A stretch of DNA of 64,000 nt. It comes from an alpha proteobacterium HIMB114 (GTDB taxonomy: Bacteria; Pseudomonadota; Alphaproteobacteria; Pelagibacterales; Pelagibacteraceae). Below are positions 43,505-51,889 of the stretch, one piece after another. Numbering within the stretch: the first letter of the stretch is position 1; each line of letters begins with the position of its first letter. The notes under the pieces are model-generated. The model was not told the origin of the DNA. It saw only the letters and a program-made list of their open reading frames with translations, and did no database searches. The translations under genes were made by a program, and so were the position numbers. Where the stretch lies: assembly GCA_000163555.2 (NCBI GenBank), contig ADAC02000001.1, forward strand, positions 930,001 through 994,000. Direction: 5' to 3'.

Positions 43505-46282
43505 TTAATGTGCATCATTCCAGTTTTTAGCACTATTTGCATCAACAATTAAAGGTACAGAAAAGTTATAATCACCATCAATTGCATTTTCCATTTCATT
43601 TTTAATTTTTTGTATTTCTTTTTTTAAATCCATATCTTTAGTCTCTAGCAACAACTCATCATGAATTTGGACTAATAAGCGTGACTTAATTTTTTTAGAC
43701 AATATTTTTTTATCAATATTAATCATTGCAAATCTAATTATATCTGCTGCTGCTCCTTGAATTGGTGCGTTAATTGCAGCTCTTTCTTGAAATGATTTTA
43801 AAGTATGATTTTTATCATTAATATTTGGAAAATGACATTTTCGATTAAACATAGTTTGAACAAAACCATTCTTCCTGCAAAACTCAAGAGTCTCTTGCAT
43901 GTAATCTCGTATCTCAGGAAATTTTTTAAAATATGAAAATAAAAACTGTTCTGCCTCTGGATTGCTAACTGAGATTTGTTTAGCTAACCCATATGAAGAT
44001 ATTCCATAGATAATACCAAAATTAATAGCTTTTGCCTTTCTTCTCATATCTTCGTTAATTTTTTTTATATCGCATTCAAATATTTGTGACGCTGTAATGT
44101 TATGAATATCCTCATTATTTTTAAATGCTTTTTTTAATTCTTTAACGTCTGCTACATGCGCTAGAACTCGCATTTCAATTTGACTATAATCCGCTGAAAT
44201 AATTGAGCTTCCCTTTTCAGAGACGAAAGCCGATCTAATTAGCTTGCCTTCTTTCGATTTTATTGGAATGTTTTGTAAATTTGGATCAGCAGATGCTAAA
44301 CGACCAGTGCTTGTTGCTGCTAGTAAAAAAGATGTATGGATACGTTTAGTGTTTTTATCAATATATTCCGGAAGAGAGTCTGTGTAAGTATTTTTTAATT
44401 TAGACTTTTGTCTCCACTCCAAAACTAATTTTGGAAATTCATTTCCTTTGCTTGCTAAATCTTCGAGAACATTTACATTTGTAGCAAAATTTCCTTTTTT
44501 GGTTTTTTTTGTTCCTGAAATTTTTAATTTCTCATACAAGATATCACCTAACTGTTTAGTAGAGGCTATATTAAACTCTTCTCCAGATAGTTTATAAATT
44601 TTTTTTTCTAACGTTTTTAAATCTGCACTAAAACTATTTGACAGTTTTTTTAAGATTACCTGGTCTATTTTTATTCCATTATTTTCCATTCTTGCGAGAA
44701 CATCAACCAAAGGAATTTCTAAGGTTTCATAAATTTGAAAACATTTTTCTTTAACTATTCTATCTTTAAATAAATTATAGAGTTTTAGAGTTACATCGGC
44801 ATCCTCACATGCATATCTATAGGCATTATCAATTAAAACTTCGTCAAAAGTGACTTCTGATTTTCCGGTGCCGACAACATCTTTAAATTTTATGTTATCG
44901 TGATCTAAATGTGTCTTGGCTAATAAATCCAAATTATGTCTATTAACCCCAGCATCTAAAGAGTAGGATAGTAACATTGTATCCTCAAAAGATTTCAGTT
45001 CTATTCCATATTTTAAAAATATTTTGAGGTCATATTTAATATTTTGACCTACTTTTTTTACCGTCTCATCTTCTAAATAAGGTTTTAAAACCTTTACCAA
45101 TTCCTTAATTTTTATCTGTTTTTTTAAATTTGGATCTTGTTTATTTTTGTGACCGACAGGAACATAATAAGCTTCATTTTCGTTAATGGCTAAAGATATA
45201 CCCACTAAATCTGCTTTTTGTGAATTTAAAGAATTTGTTTCTGTATCAATAGCAAAGTAACCTTGATTGTCAGCTTGCTTAAGTAAATCTTCTAATTCTT
45301 GAGCTTCATAAATAATATGAAAACCACTTTCTTTTTTGTTATTTGTTTTTTGTGGAGTCGCAGTTTCTTTTTTTGTTAAAGTATCAGATGATTTTCCGTA
45401 AGTTTGCTCAATACTCTTTTTGATTTTTGAAAATTCCATTTCATCCAAAAAATTAAATATTTTTTCTTTATCCAAAGGTTTTAAAATAAAATCTTCAATT
45501 TCTTCTTTTATAGGAACATCACATTTCAGTGTTACAAGCTCTCTACTAATTAATGCATTTTTCTTATTATCTAATAATGTTTGCCTTCTTTTCGGTTGTT
45601 TAATTGTATCTGCTTTTTTTAATAATTCGTCTAAAGAACCGAATTGATTAATTAATTCTGCTGCAGTTTTTACACCAATACCTGGGACCCCAGGAATATT
45701 ATCTACAGAATCTCCAGCTAATGATTGCACATCTATTACTTTTTCTGGTGGCACTCCGAATTTTTCTTTGACCTCTTCAATTCCAATATGTCGATCTTTC
45801 ATTGTATCTAACATGAAAGTTTCTTTATCAACCAGTTGCATTAAATCTTTATCTGACGAAACAATTGTGATTTTAATTTTCTTTTTTTTTGCTTTTTCTT
45901 TATATGTCGCAATCAAATCATCTGCCTCATAATTGAGCATCTCAATTGATGGTAGATTAAAAGCTTTCACTGCTTTTCTGATGTAATCAAATTGAGGAAT
46001 TAAATCCTCGGGTGCATCTGATCTATTACCCTTATAATCTTTATAAATATCATTTCTAAAATTTTTTCTTGCACTATCAAATATTACTGCAAGATGGGTA
46101 GGGGTATCCATAGTATTACCAGCTTTTGCTTTTTCTAAAAAACTGTAAAGCATATTACAAAAACCACTTACTGCACCAACAGGTAAGCCATCACTTTTAC
46201 GCGTCAGTGGTGGCAAAGCATAATAAGCTCTAAAAATATAACCTGATCCATCAATTAAAAATAAATGTTTTTCTTTAGACAT
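43505..46282 (-). CDS. polA: DNA polymerase I
   Basis: The protein has about 925 residues with three domains. The N-terminal 5'-3' exonuclease/flap domain begins HLFLIDGSGYIFRAYYA and contains VSSDKDLMQLV and GVPGIGVKTAAEL. The 3'-5' proofreading domain keeps its metal residues in AIDTETNSL. The C-terminal polymerase domain has DYSQIEMRVLAH, RRKAKAINFGIIYG and QIHDELLLE. All three active sites look complete. It processes Okazaki fragments and fills repair gaps. I use the ATG at 46282, which starts five codons inside a longer frame; neither has a clear ribosome binding site. Confidence 0.95.
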   Translation of the reverse strand: MSKEKHLFLIDGSGYIFRAYYALPPLTRKSDGLPVGAVSGFCNMLYSFLEKAKAGNTMDTPTHLAVIFDSARKNFRNDIYKDYKGNRSDAPEDLIPQFDYIRKAVKAFNLPSIEMLNYEADDLIATYKEKAKKKKIKITIVSSDKDLMQLVDKETFMLDTMKDRHIGIEEVKEKFGVPPEKVIDVQSLAGDSVDNIPGVPGIGVKTAAELINQFGSLDELLKKADTIKQPKRRQTLLDNKKNALISRELVTLKCDVPIKEEIEDFILKPLDKEKIFNFLDEMEFSKIKKSIEQTYGKSSDTLTKKETATPQKTNNKKESGFHIIYEAQELEDLLKQADNQGYFAIDTETNSLNSQKADLVGISLAINENEAYYVPVGHKNKQDPNLKKQIKIKELVKVLKPYLEDETVKKVGQNIKYDLKIFLKYGIELKSFEDTMLLSYSLDAGVNRHNLDLLAKTHLDHDNIKFKDVVGTGKSEVTFDEVLIDNAYRYACEDADVTLKLYNLFKDRIVKEKCFQIYETLEIPLVDVLARMENNGIKIDQVILKKLSNSFSADLKTLEKKIYKLSGEEFNIASTKQLGDILYEKLKISGTKKTKKGNFATNVNVLEDLASKGNEFPKLVLEWRQKSKLKNTYTDSLPEYIDKNTKRIHTSFLLAATSTGRLASADPNLQNIPIKSKEGKLIRSAFVSEKGSSIISADYSQIEMRVLAHVADVKELKKAFKNNEDIHNITASQIFECDIKKINEDMRRKAKAINFGIIYGISSYGLAKQISVSNPEAEQFLFSYFKKFPEIRDYMQETLEFCRKNGFVQTMFNRKCHFPNINDKNHTLKSFQERAAINAPIQGAAADIIRFAMINIDKKILSKKIKSRLLVQIHDELLLETKDMDLKKEIQKIKNEMENAIDGDYNFSVPLIVDANSAKNWNDAH

Positions 46283-46332
46283 AAGTTTTTTATACAAATT
46301 GCATTTTTTAATGTTATTACAAGCTGACCATC

Positions 46333-47082
46333 ATGAATAGTTCAATTGCCTTAAAAGTTGAAAATGTGAATAAAATTTACCAGCAAGGTAATAAACATGT
46401 TAAGGCATTAAAAAATATTTCTTTAGAAGTTAAAACTGGAGAAATTTTTGGATTACTTGGGCCAAATGGAGCTGGCAAATCTACTTTCATTAATATACTT
46501 GCTGGTACTGTAAACAAAACAAACGGTTTTATAAATGTTTGGGGATTTGATTTGGATAAAAACCCTAGACAAGTTAGAGCCTCATTAGGAATCGTTCCTC
46601 AAGAAATAAATGTTGATCCTTTTTTTTCTCCAAAAAAAATTTTAGAAATTCAAGCTGGTTTATATGGTGTTAAGGAGCAAGATAGGATTACTGATCAAAT
46701 TTTAGAGTTAACAAACTTATCTGATAAGGCAAACGCATACACAAGAAACTTGTCCGGTGGAATGAAAAGAAGGTTATTGGTAGCTAAAGCTATGGTTCAC
46801 CAACCACCAATTTTAATACTTGATGAGCCTACTGCTGGAGTTGATGTTGACTTAAGAAGAAAATTGCTTGAGTCTGTACGTGAACTAAATAGGCAAGGGG
46901 TAACCATTATTTACACTACACATTATCTTAAAGAAGCTTCTGATATTTGTGATCGTATTGCAATAATAGATAGTGGTAAATTAGTAGCTTTAAATTCGAC
47001 GCAAGAACTGTTAAAAAATAATTCTGATTTAGAAGAAGTATTTATAAATTTAACAAATAAAGAAAATGAACATAACAACTAA
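46333..47082 (+). CDS. ABC-2-type transporter ATP-binding protein
   Basis: The 249-residue ATPase has a Walker A motif GPNGAGKST, Q-loop, signature NLSGGMKRR, Walker B ILILDEPTAGVD and a switch histidine in TTHYLKEA. The PTAGVD variant is typical of ABC-2 exporters (YadG/NodI/CcmA-like). The expected membrane partner (YadH/NodJ type) is not adjacent; the next gene is bioY, overlapping by 17 bases. BioY normally works alone or with energy-coupling BioM/BioN, and this ATPase does not look like BioM. The partner is therefore unknown. Confidence 0.85.
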   Translation: MNSSIALKVENVNKIYQQGNKHVKALKNISLEVKTGEIFGLLGPNGAGKSTFINILAGTVNKTNGFINVWGFDLDKNPRQVRASLGIVPQEINVDPFFSPKKILEIQAGLYGVKEQDRITDQILELTNLSDKANAYTRNLSGGMKRRLLVAKAMVHQPPILILDEPTAGVDVDLRRKLLESVRELNRQGVTIIYTTHYLKEASDICDRIAIIDSGKLVALNSTQELLKNNSDLEEVFINLTNKENEHNN

Positions 47083-47635
47083 AAGAAAAATTCAAAGTAA
47101 TTCATATAAAGTTTTAATTGCTTTTCTTTTTACTATTTTATTAGCGTTAAGTTCAAAAATAAGTGTACCTTTTTATCCGGTTCCTATGACAATGCAAACT
47201 TTCGTAGTTCTGTTCACAGGTGTTACTCTGGGTGCAAGATATGGATTTATAGCTTTATCTTTTTATATTCTTGAAGGTGCCCTAGGGCTTCCAGTATTTT
47301 CAGGAACCCCAGCTAAAGGGATTGGGATCGCCTATTTATTTGGTCCAACAGGAGGATATATTATTGGATTTGCTTTTTCAGCTTTTTTAGCTGGAATACT
47401 TTTTTCAAATAAAAATTACTTCATTGATAATAAAAATTTTCTAAAAACTTTTTTAAAATTAATTATTTCTTTAACACCAACTTATATAATCGGTTTAGTT
47501 TGGCTTGGAACAATTATTGGTTGGAATAAACCAATTTTAGAACTTGGTTTTTATCCATTTTTATTAGGTGAAATTTTTAAAGTTTCACTACTTACAATCT
47601 TATTACAAAAGTTTTCACGTTATAGATTTTTCTGA
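47066..47635 (+). CDS. bioY: Biotin transporter BioY
   Basis: The 189-residue membrane protein has six hydrophobic segments and the BioY motif VPFYPVPMTMQTFVVLFTG, split here as VPFYPVPMTMQTF. The EGALGLPVFSG and GPTGGYIIGF loops are also typical S-component features. BioY captures biotin, with or without the BioMN energy-coupling pair. Biotin uptake would suit an organism that cannot make it, but biosynthesis genes outside the window cannot be judged. It is coupled to the upstream ABC ATPase and probably also to the DUF6314 frame at its stop. Confidence 0.93.
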   Translation: MNITTKRKIQSNSYKVLIAFLFTILLALSSKISVPFYPVPMTMQTFVVLFTGVTLGARYGFIALSFYILEGALGLPVFSGTPAKGIGIAYLFGPTGGYIIGFAFSAFLAGILFSNKNYFIDNKNFLKTFLKLIISLTPTYIIGLVWLGTIIGWNKPILELGFYPFLLGEIFKVSLLTILLQKFSRYRFF

Positions 47636-48039
47636 TTCATTTTAATTCTTTAGAAGGTAACTGGAAAATAAAAAGGTATATTAATAAAAATACTTACTCT
47701 GAAGGATCTTTATTAATTAAAAAAAAAAATAAAAAATTTAAATTTATTGAAAATATAAAAACAAATTTAAATAAAAAAAATATCTCTGGCTTTCAAGTTT
47801 ATAAAGTGTCTGAAAATAGAAATGACATTTTTTTCCAATTTAGCTTAGGTATTAATAAAAATAAAATATATCAACAATTTAACAAAAAAAATTTCAAACC
47901 GTCTATATATTTTTGTGGAAAGGATTTGTATATTTCATCTTTGAATGTACTATCTAGAAATCACTTTACAATTCGTACAAAAATTAATGGACCAAAAAAA
48001 AATTATAATATCTTTTCAAAATACTTTAGAACTATTTAG
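47632..48039 (+). CDS. DUF6314 protein with a non-ATG start overlapping bioY
   Basis: A continuous frame runs from just after an in-frame TAG at 47623 to the TAG at 48037-48039. It has no ATG or TTG before a GTG at 47806, which would cut off the first half. The upstream part (SLEGNWKIKRYINKN, EGSLLIKK) and downstream part (FCGKDLY, INGPKKNYNIFSKYFR) together match the full DUF6314 layout. A CTG at 47632 or ATT at 47635 that overlaps the bioY stop is therefore the likely start, giving about 135 residues. DUF6314 proteins have a lipocalin-like small beta-rich look and unknown function. Confidence 0.65.
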   Translation: MIHFNSLEGNWKIKRYINKNTYSEGSLLIKKKNKKFKFIENIKTNLNKKNISGFQVYKVSENRNDIFFQFSLGINKNKIYQQFNKKNFKPSIYFCGKDLYISSLNVLSRNHFTIRTKINGPKKNYNIFSKYFRTI

Positions 48040-48595
48040 GAGATCTTTTAGATAAAATTCTTTGAAGAGTTCTTCTGTGCATTTTTAAACGTCTTGCAGT
48101 TTCGGACACGTTTCTATTACAAAGTTCAAACACGCGTTGGATGTGCTCCCATTTTACTCTGTCAGCTGACATAGGATTTTCTGGTGGCTGAGCTTTACTA
48201 TTTGGTTCAGCTAACAATGCTGCCTCTACATCCTCTGCATCGGCTGGTTTAGCTAAATAATCAATTGCCCCTGCTTTAACTGCAGACACTGCTGTTGGCA
48301 AATTCCCATAACCCGTTAACATGACAACTCTACTATCTGGTTTAAGTTTATGAATTTCTTCAATTACATCCAATCCATTTCCGTCCAAAAGTCTTAAATC
48401 TACGACAGCAAAACCAGGAGGTGATTTTCGAGCTGATATTAAGCCTTCTTCTACACTTTTGGCTAAAGAAACTTTAAATCCCTTTGACTCCATAGCTCTT
48501 CCTAATCTATTTCTGAATGGGTCATCATCATCTACAATTAGCAAGGTTTTATCTGCAAAATCTTCAATTTTCATCTTGCCAACTGTATTTTTCAT
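48032..48595 (-). CDS. regA: Redox response regulator RegA/ActR
   Basis: The protein has about 187 residues with a receiver domain (LLIVDDDDPFRNRLGRAMESKGF, phospho-acceptor Asp66), a short proline-containing linker (AQPPENPMSADRVKWEHIQRV, split) and a Fis-type HTH (NVSETARRLKMHRRTLQRILSK). The receiver-linker-HTH plan and linker identify RegA/PrrA/ActR, which controls respiration, carbon and nitrogen genes by redox state. Its kinase RegB lies at 51871-53151 on the same strand, with a polyamine operon between them. The start could also be at 48616 or seven codons later; 48595 fits best. Confidence 0.9.
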   Translation of the reverse strand: MKNTVGKMKIEDFADKTLLIVDDDDPFRNRLGRAMESKGFKVSLAKSVEEGLISARKSPPGFAVVDLRLLDGNGLDVIEEIHKLKPDSRVVMLTGYGNLPTAVSAVKAGAIDYLAKPADAEDVEAALLAEPNSKAQPPENPMSADRVKWEHIQRVFELCNRNVSETARRLKMHRRTLQRILSKRSPK

Positions 48596-48616
48596 AACTC
48601 TTAATATACGTAGCAT

Positions 48617-48804
48617 ACCAGTTTTTACAACTCTTACAGAGCAAATAATCCAGATATCAAAATCTAATTCATTTCAGTGCCAAGTGTTTTTTTTTCTTTA
48701 CATAAACTGAAATTACTTTATTTCGCGATTTAAGTTGTTTTTTTTAGGGGATTTTTTTCATGAAAAAAAACGACTGACTGTTAACTAACGAGAGGTTTTA
48801 TGAG
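48617..48804. promoter_or_regulatory. Intergenic region between regA and the polyamine operon
   Basis: This gap of nearly 190 bases separates two divergent units, so it must contain both promoters. An 18-bp perfect palindrome, TTTTTTTCATGAAAAAAA, lies at 48752-48769 about 35 bases before the decarboxylase start and could be an operator or a partial hairpin. A TTTACA at about 48697 could be a -35 box, but AT richness makes this uncertain. No RNA gene is seen. Confidence 0.4.
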
Positions 48805-49989
48805 ATGGCAAAATTTCAGTGTGTGGACGAGTTGGTCAAAGCTTTACAGCCGATAGATCCGGTATATTGCTTTAGAAAACATAGTTTAAAATTATCGGCA
48901 GATTGGTTTAATAATAATTTTCCCGGTGATGTACTGTATGCGGTAAAATGCAATCCTACAGAAGCAGTAGTAAAAACATTAATTAAAAATGGTATCAAAA
49001 ACTTTGATGCAGCATCAATTGATGAAATTAAATTAATAAAAAAACTCTCACCAAAATCTAAAATATATTTCATGCATACTGTAAAAAAAGAGAGCAGTAT
49101 TAAAGAAGCTTATTTTTATCATGGTGTCAAAGCTTACTCATTTGATAGCAAAGAAGAATTAGACAAAATTTTAAAAGTTACGAATAATGCAAAAGATCTT
49201 GAATTATTTTTAAGAATTCAAACATCTAATGAACATTCTGAAATAGACTTATCTAAAAAATTTGGAGCAAGTATTAATGAAGCAGTTTCGTTATCAAAAA
49301 TTGCAAAGGTAAAATCAAAGAAATTTGGTTTTAGTTTTCATGTTGGGTCACAATGTATGCATCCAATTGCCTATTCAAAAGCGATAAAGGATCTTGGCAA
49401 TATTATAAAAAAATCTAATATTATTCCTGATATAATTAACGTTGGAGGTGGATTTCCTACAACGTATCCTGATTTATATCCGCAACCAATTCAAAATTAT
49501 TTTCAAGAAATTACACAGGCACTAAATAAATTAAATTTGACCAAAACACCCAAGCTAATTTGTGAACCAGGTAGGGCTTTAGTTGCCGAAAGTGGTTCAA
49601 CAATTGTTAGAGTTGAGCTAAAGAAAAAACAACATTTATATATTAATGACGGTACGTATGGGTCTTTATTTGATGCTGGAACACCTAGATTTATTTTTCC
49701 AACAAAAGCAATTCAAATTGAAAATACACCATCAAAAAGATTGGTGCCTTATAGTTTCTACGGACCAACGTGTGATGGATTAGATTATATGAAAGGACCA
49801 TTTATGCTTCCTTCAAATATCAACAGCGGTGATTATATCGAGATTGGTCAATTAGGTGCTTATGGAATGAGCTTAAGAACAAATTTTAATGGTTTTTATT
49901 CTAATCAACTTCATGAAGTTCAAGATAAACCTTTAATGTCAATTTATGAAGCTGACGAAAACCAAAATATTAAAACTTTATTCGCATAA
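48805..49989 (+). CDS. Ornithine/lysine decarboxylase, fold-type III PLP family
   Basis: The 394-residue protein shows the eukaryotic-type ODC pattern: PLP lysine in VLYAVKCNPTEAV near residue 53, FDAASIDEIK, the HVGSQCMHP segment, VNVGGGFPTTYP-like NVGGGFPTTYP, EPGRALVAESG and the C-terminal catalytic cysteine in YGPTCDGLDYM. It decarboxylates ornithine (perhaps also lysine) to putrescine (cadaverine). Related diaminopimelate and carboxynorspermidine enzymes lack this exact cysteine loop. It heads a three-gene operon with deoxyhypusine-synthase-like and ureohydrolase genes. A GAGAGG ribosome binding site precedes the ATG. Confidence 0.88.
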   Translation: MAKFQCVDELVKALQPIDPVYCFRKHSLKLSADWFNNNFPGDVLYAVKCNPTEAVVKTLIKNGIKNFDAASIDEIKLIKKLSPKSKIYFMHTVKKESSIKEAYFYHGVKAYSFDSKEELDKILKVTNNAKDLELFLRIQTSNEHSEIDLSKKFGASINEAVSLSKIAKVKSKKFGFSFHVGSQCMHPIAYSKAIKDLGNIIKKSNIIPDIINVGGGFPTTYPDLYPQPIQNYFQEITQALNKLNLTKTPKLICEPGRALVAESGSTIVRVELKKKQHLYINDGTYGSLFDAGTPRFIFPTKAIQIENTPSKRLVPYSFYGPTCDGLDYMKGPFMLPSNINSGDYIEIGQLGAYGMSLRTNFNGFYSNQLHEVQDKPLMSIYEADENQNIKTLFA

Positions 49990-49991
49990 AG

Positions 49992-51017
49992 ATGGGTCAC
50001 AACAAATCAAGCTTTTTAAAGCAACCCGTTGAGCATATTGATATTTCATCATTTGATGCCAGACCAATTATAGATTCCATGTCTAAAATGTCTTTTGTTT
50101 CAAGAGAGACTGCAAACGCATCGAGAATATACAATAATATGCTTAAAGACAAAGAATGTACTATATTTTTAACTTTAGCTGGCTCTACGTCTGCAGCTGG
50201 ATGCATGAAACTTTATGCAGATTTGGTAAAAAATAATATGGTTGATGCTATTGTTGCAACAGGTGCTTCGATTATTGATATGGATTTTTTTGAAGCACTT
50301 GGTTTTAAACATTATCAAGGTTCTCAATTTCAAGATGACGGTATTCTGCGAGATAATTATATTGATCGTATATATGATACTTACATCGATGAAGATGAGT
50401 TACAAAATTGCGACAGGATCATTGGTGAGATTGCTGATACACTTGAGCCAAGACCCTATACCTCCAGAGAATTTATCAAGGAATTAGGACGACACTTAAA
50501 GACAAACGCCAAGAAAAAAAATTCACTAATTGAATTAGCTTATGATCATAATGTACCTATTTTTTGTCCAGCATTTACTGATAGTTCGGCAGGTTTTGGT
50601 CTAGTGATGCATCAAGAGAGAAATCCAGATAAATATATGACTATTGACTCAATAAAAGAATTTCGTGAATTAACGGAAATTAAAATCCAATCTAACGCAT
50701 CAGGATTATTGATGATAGGTGGTGGGGTTCCAAAGAACTTTATTCAAGATACTGTAATTTGTGCAGAACTTCTTAATAAAAAAGTTGAAATGCATAAATA
50801 TGCAGTACAAATCACGGTTGCTGATAGTCGTGACGGAGCCTGCAGTAGCTCAACTCTAAAAGAGGCAAGTTCTTGGGGCAAAGTTGATACCGCAGAAGAA
50901 CAAATGGTTTTTGCCGAAGCAACCTCTGTTTTACCACTGATTGCAAGTGACGCTTATCACAGAGGATATTGGAAAGATAGAACTGTAAAAAATTTCTCTA
51001 AAATTTTTGATAAATGA
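49992..51017 (+). CDS. Deoxyhypusine synthase-like protein
   Basis: The 341-residue protein belongs to the deoxyhypusine synthase family. LTLAGSTSAAGCMKLYADLV and VATGASIIDMDFFEALG are NAD-site segments, CPAFTDSSAGFG is the spermidine region, and Lys297 in EASSWGKVDT aligns with the catalytic lysine. Bacteria have no eIF5A to modify, so bacterial members are thought to act as homospermidine synthases or on another amine. Its place between ODC and a ureohydrolase supports a polyamine product made from putrescine. It begins two bases after the decarboxylase stop. Confidence 0.88.
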   Translation: MGHNKSSFLKQPVEHIDISSFDARPIIDSMSKMSFVSRETANASRIYNNMLKDKECTIFLTLAGSTSAAGCMKLYADLVKNNMVDAIVATGASIIDMDFFEALGFKHYQGSQFQDDGILRDNYIDRIYDTYIDEDELQNCDRIIGEIADTLEPRPYTSREFIKELGRHLKTNAKKKNSLIELAYDHNVPIFCPAFTDSSAGFGLVMHQERNPDKYMTIDSIKEFRELTEIKIQSNASGLLMIGGGVPKNFIQDTVICAELLNKKVEMHKYAVQITVADSRDGACSSSTLKEASSWGKVDTAEEQMVFAEATSVLPLIASDAYHRGYWKDRTVKNFSKIFDK

Positions 51018-51889
51018 AATTTTTAAAACCAACCAAAGGTTTTCTTGGACTACCAAAAGAAAATAAAAATAAAAATAAAGTATATATTATTCCGTTTGGT
51101 CTTGAAAAAACAGTAAGTTACAGCAGTGGAACAAAAAATGGTCCCAAAAAAATTATTGAAGCATCTCACCAAGTCGAATTATTTGATCAAGAGCTGAAGC
51201 TAGAACCCTATAAAAAATTTAATATTAAAACTTTAAAACAGGAAAAAATTAAATCAAAACTTAATGATAGCTTGAACCAACTTTCAAAGATTATTGAAAA
51301 AACTTTAAAATCAAAGTGTTTTCCCCTAACCCTTGGAGGTGAACATTCTATTACACCTGCAATTATTAAACCATTAGCGAAAAAATATTCAAATTTGACT
51401 ATTGTCCAAATTGATGCTCACGCAGACTTAAGAGATGGTTACATGGGAATTCATAATTCACATGCTGCAGCTATGAGAAGATGTTTAGATAATAAAAATA
51501 TTAAAATTGTATCCATTGGAATTAGAAATTTATGCCAAGAAGAATTTAATTATTTTAAAAAGAATAATAAGAGAATTAAAATTTTTTGGGGAAATGAAAT
51601 GCATAAGTGGAGTATGGAAAGACTATCTAAAATATTAAAAAATAAAGATGTGTATCTAACATTTGACTTGGATGGATTTGATTCCAGCCTTATGCCTGCA
51701 ACTGGTACACCAGAACCAGGTGGTTTATTTTGGTCTGATGCAATGCGCATACTGAAAACGGTATTTAAAAACTCCAATGTTGTAGGTGCTGATGTGAATG
51801 AATTAGCCCCAAATCCACATTTGCATGCATGTGATTTTTTAGCGGCAAAATTAGTTTATAAAATTTTATCTTACAAATTTGCCATTTGA
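51014..51889 (+). CDS. speB: Agmatinase/arginase-family ureohydrolase
   Basis: The 291-residue protein has the two-manganese site motifs: GGEHSITPAI, IDAHADLRDG and the FDLDGFDSSLMPATGTPEPGG segment, which is agmatinase-like. It removes urea from agmatine to give putrescine, or possibly acts on arginine or another guanidino compound. It overlaps the DHS-like gene by 4 bases. It seems to supply putrescine alongside the decarboxylase. Its 3' end overlaps regB by 19 bases. Confidence 0.88.
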   Translation: MKFLKPTKGFLGLPKENKNKNKVYIIPFGLEKTVSYSSGTKNGPKKIIEASHQVELFDQELKLEPYKKFNIKTLKQEKIKSKLNDSLNQLSKIIEKTLKSKCFPLTLGGEHSITPAIIKPLAKKYSNLTIVQIDAHADLRDGYMGIHNSHAAAMRRCLDNKNIKIVSIGIRNLCQEEFNYFKKNNKRIKIFWGNEMHKWSMERLSKILKNKDVYLTFDLDGFDSSLMPATGTPEPGGLFWSDAMRILKTVFKNSNVVGADVNELAPNPHLHACDFLAAKLVYKILSYKFAI

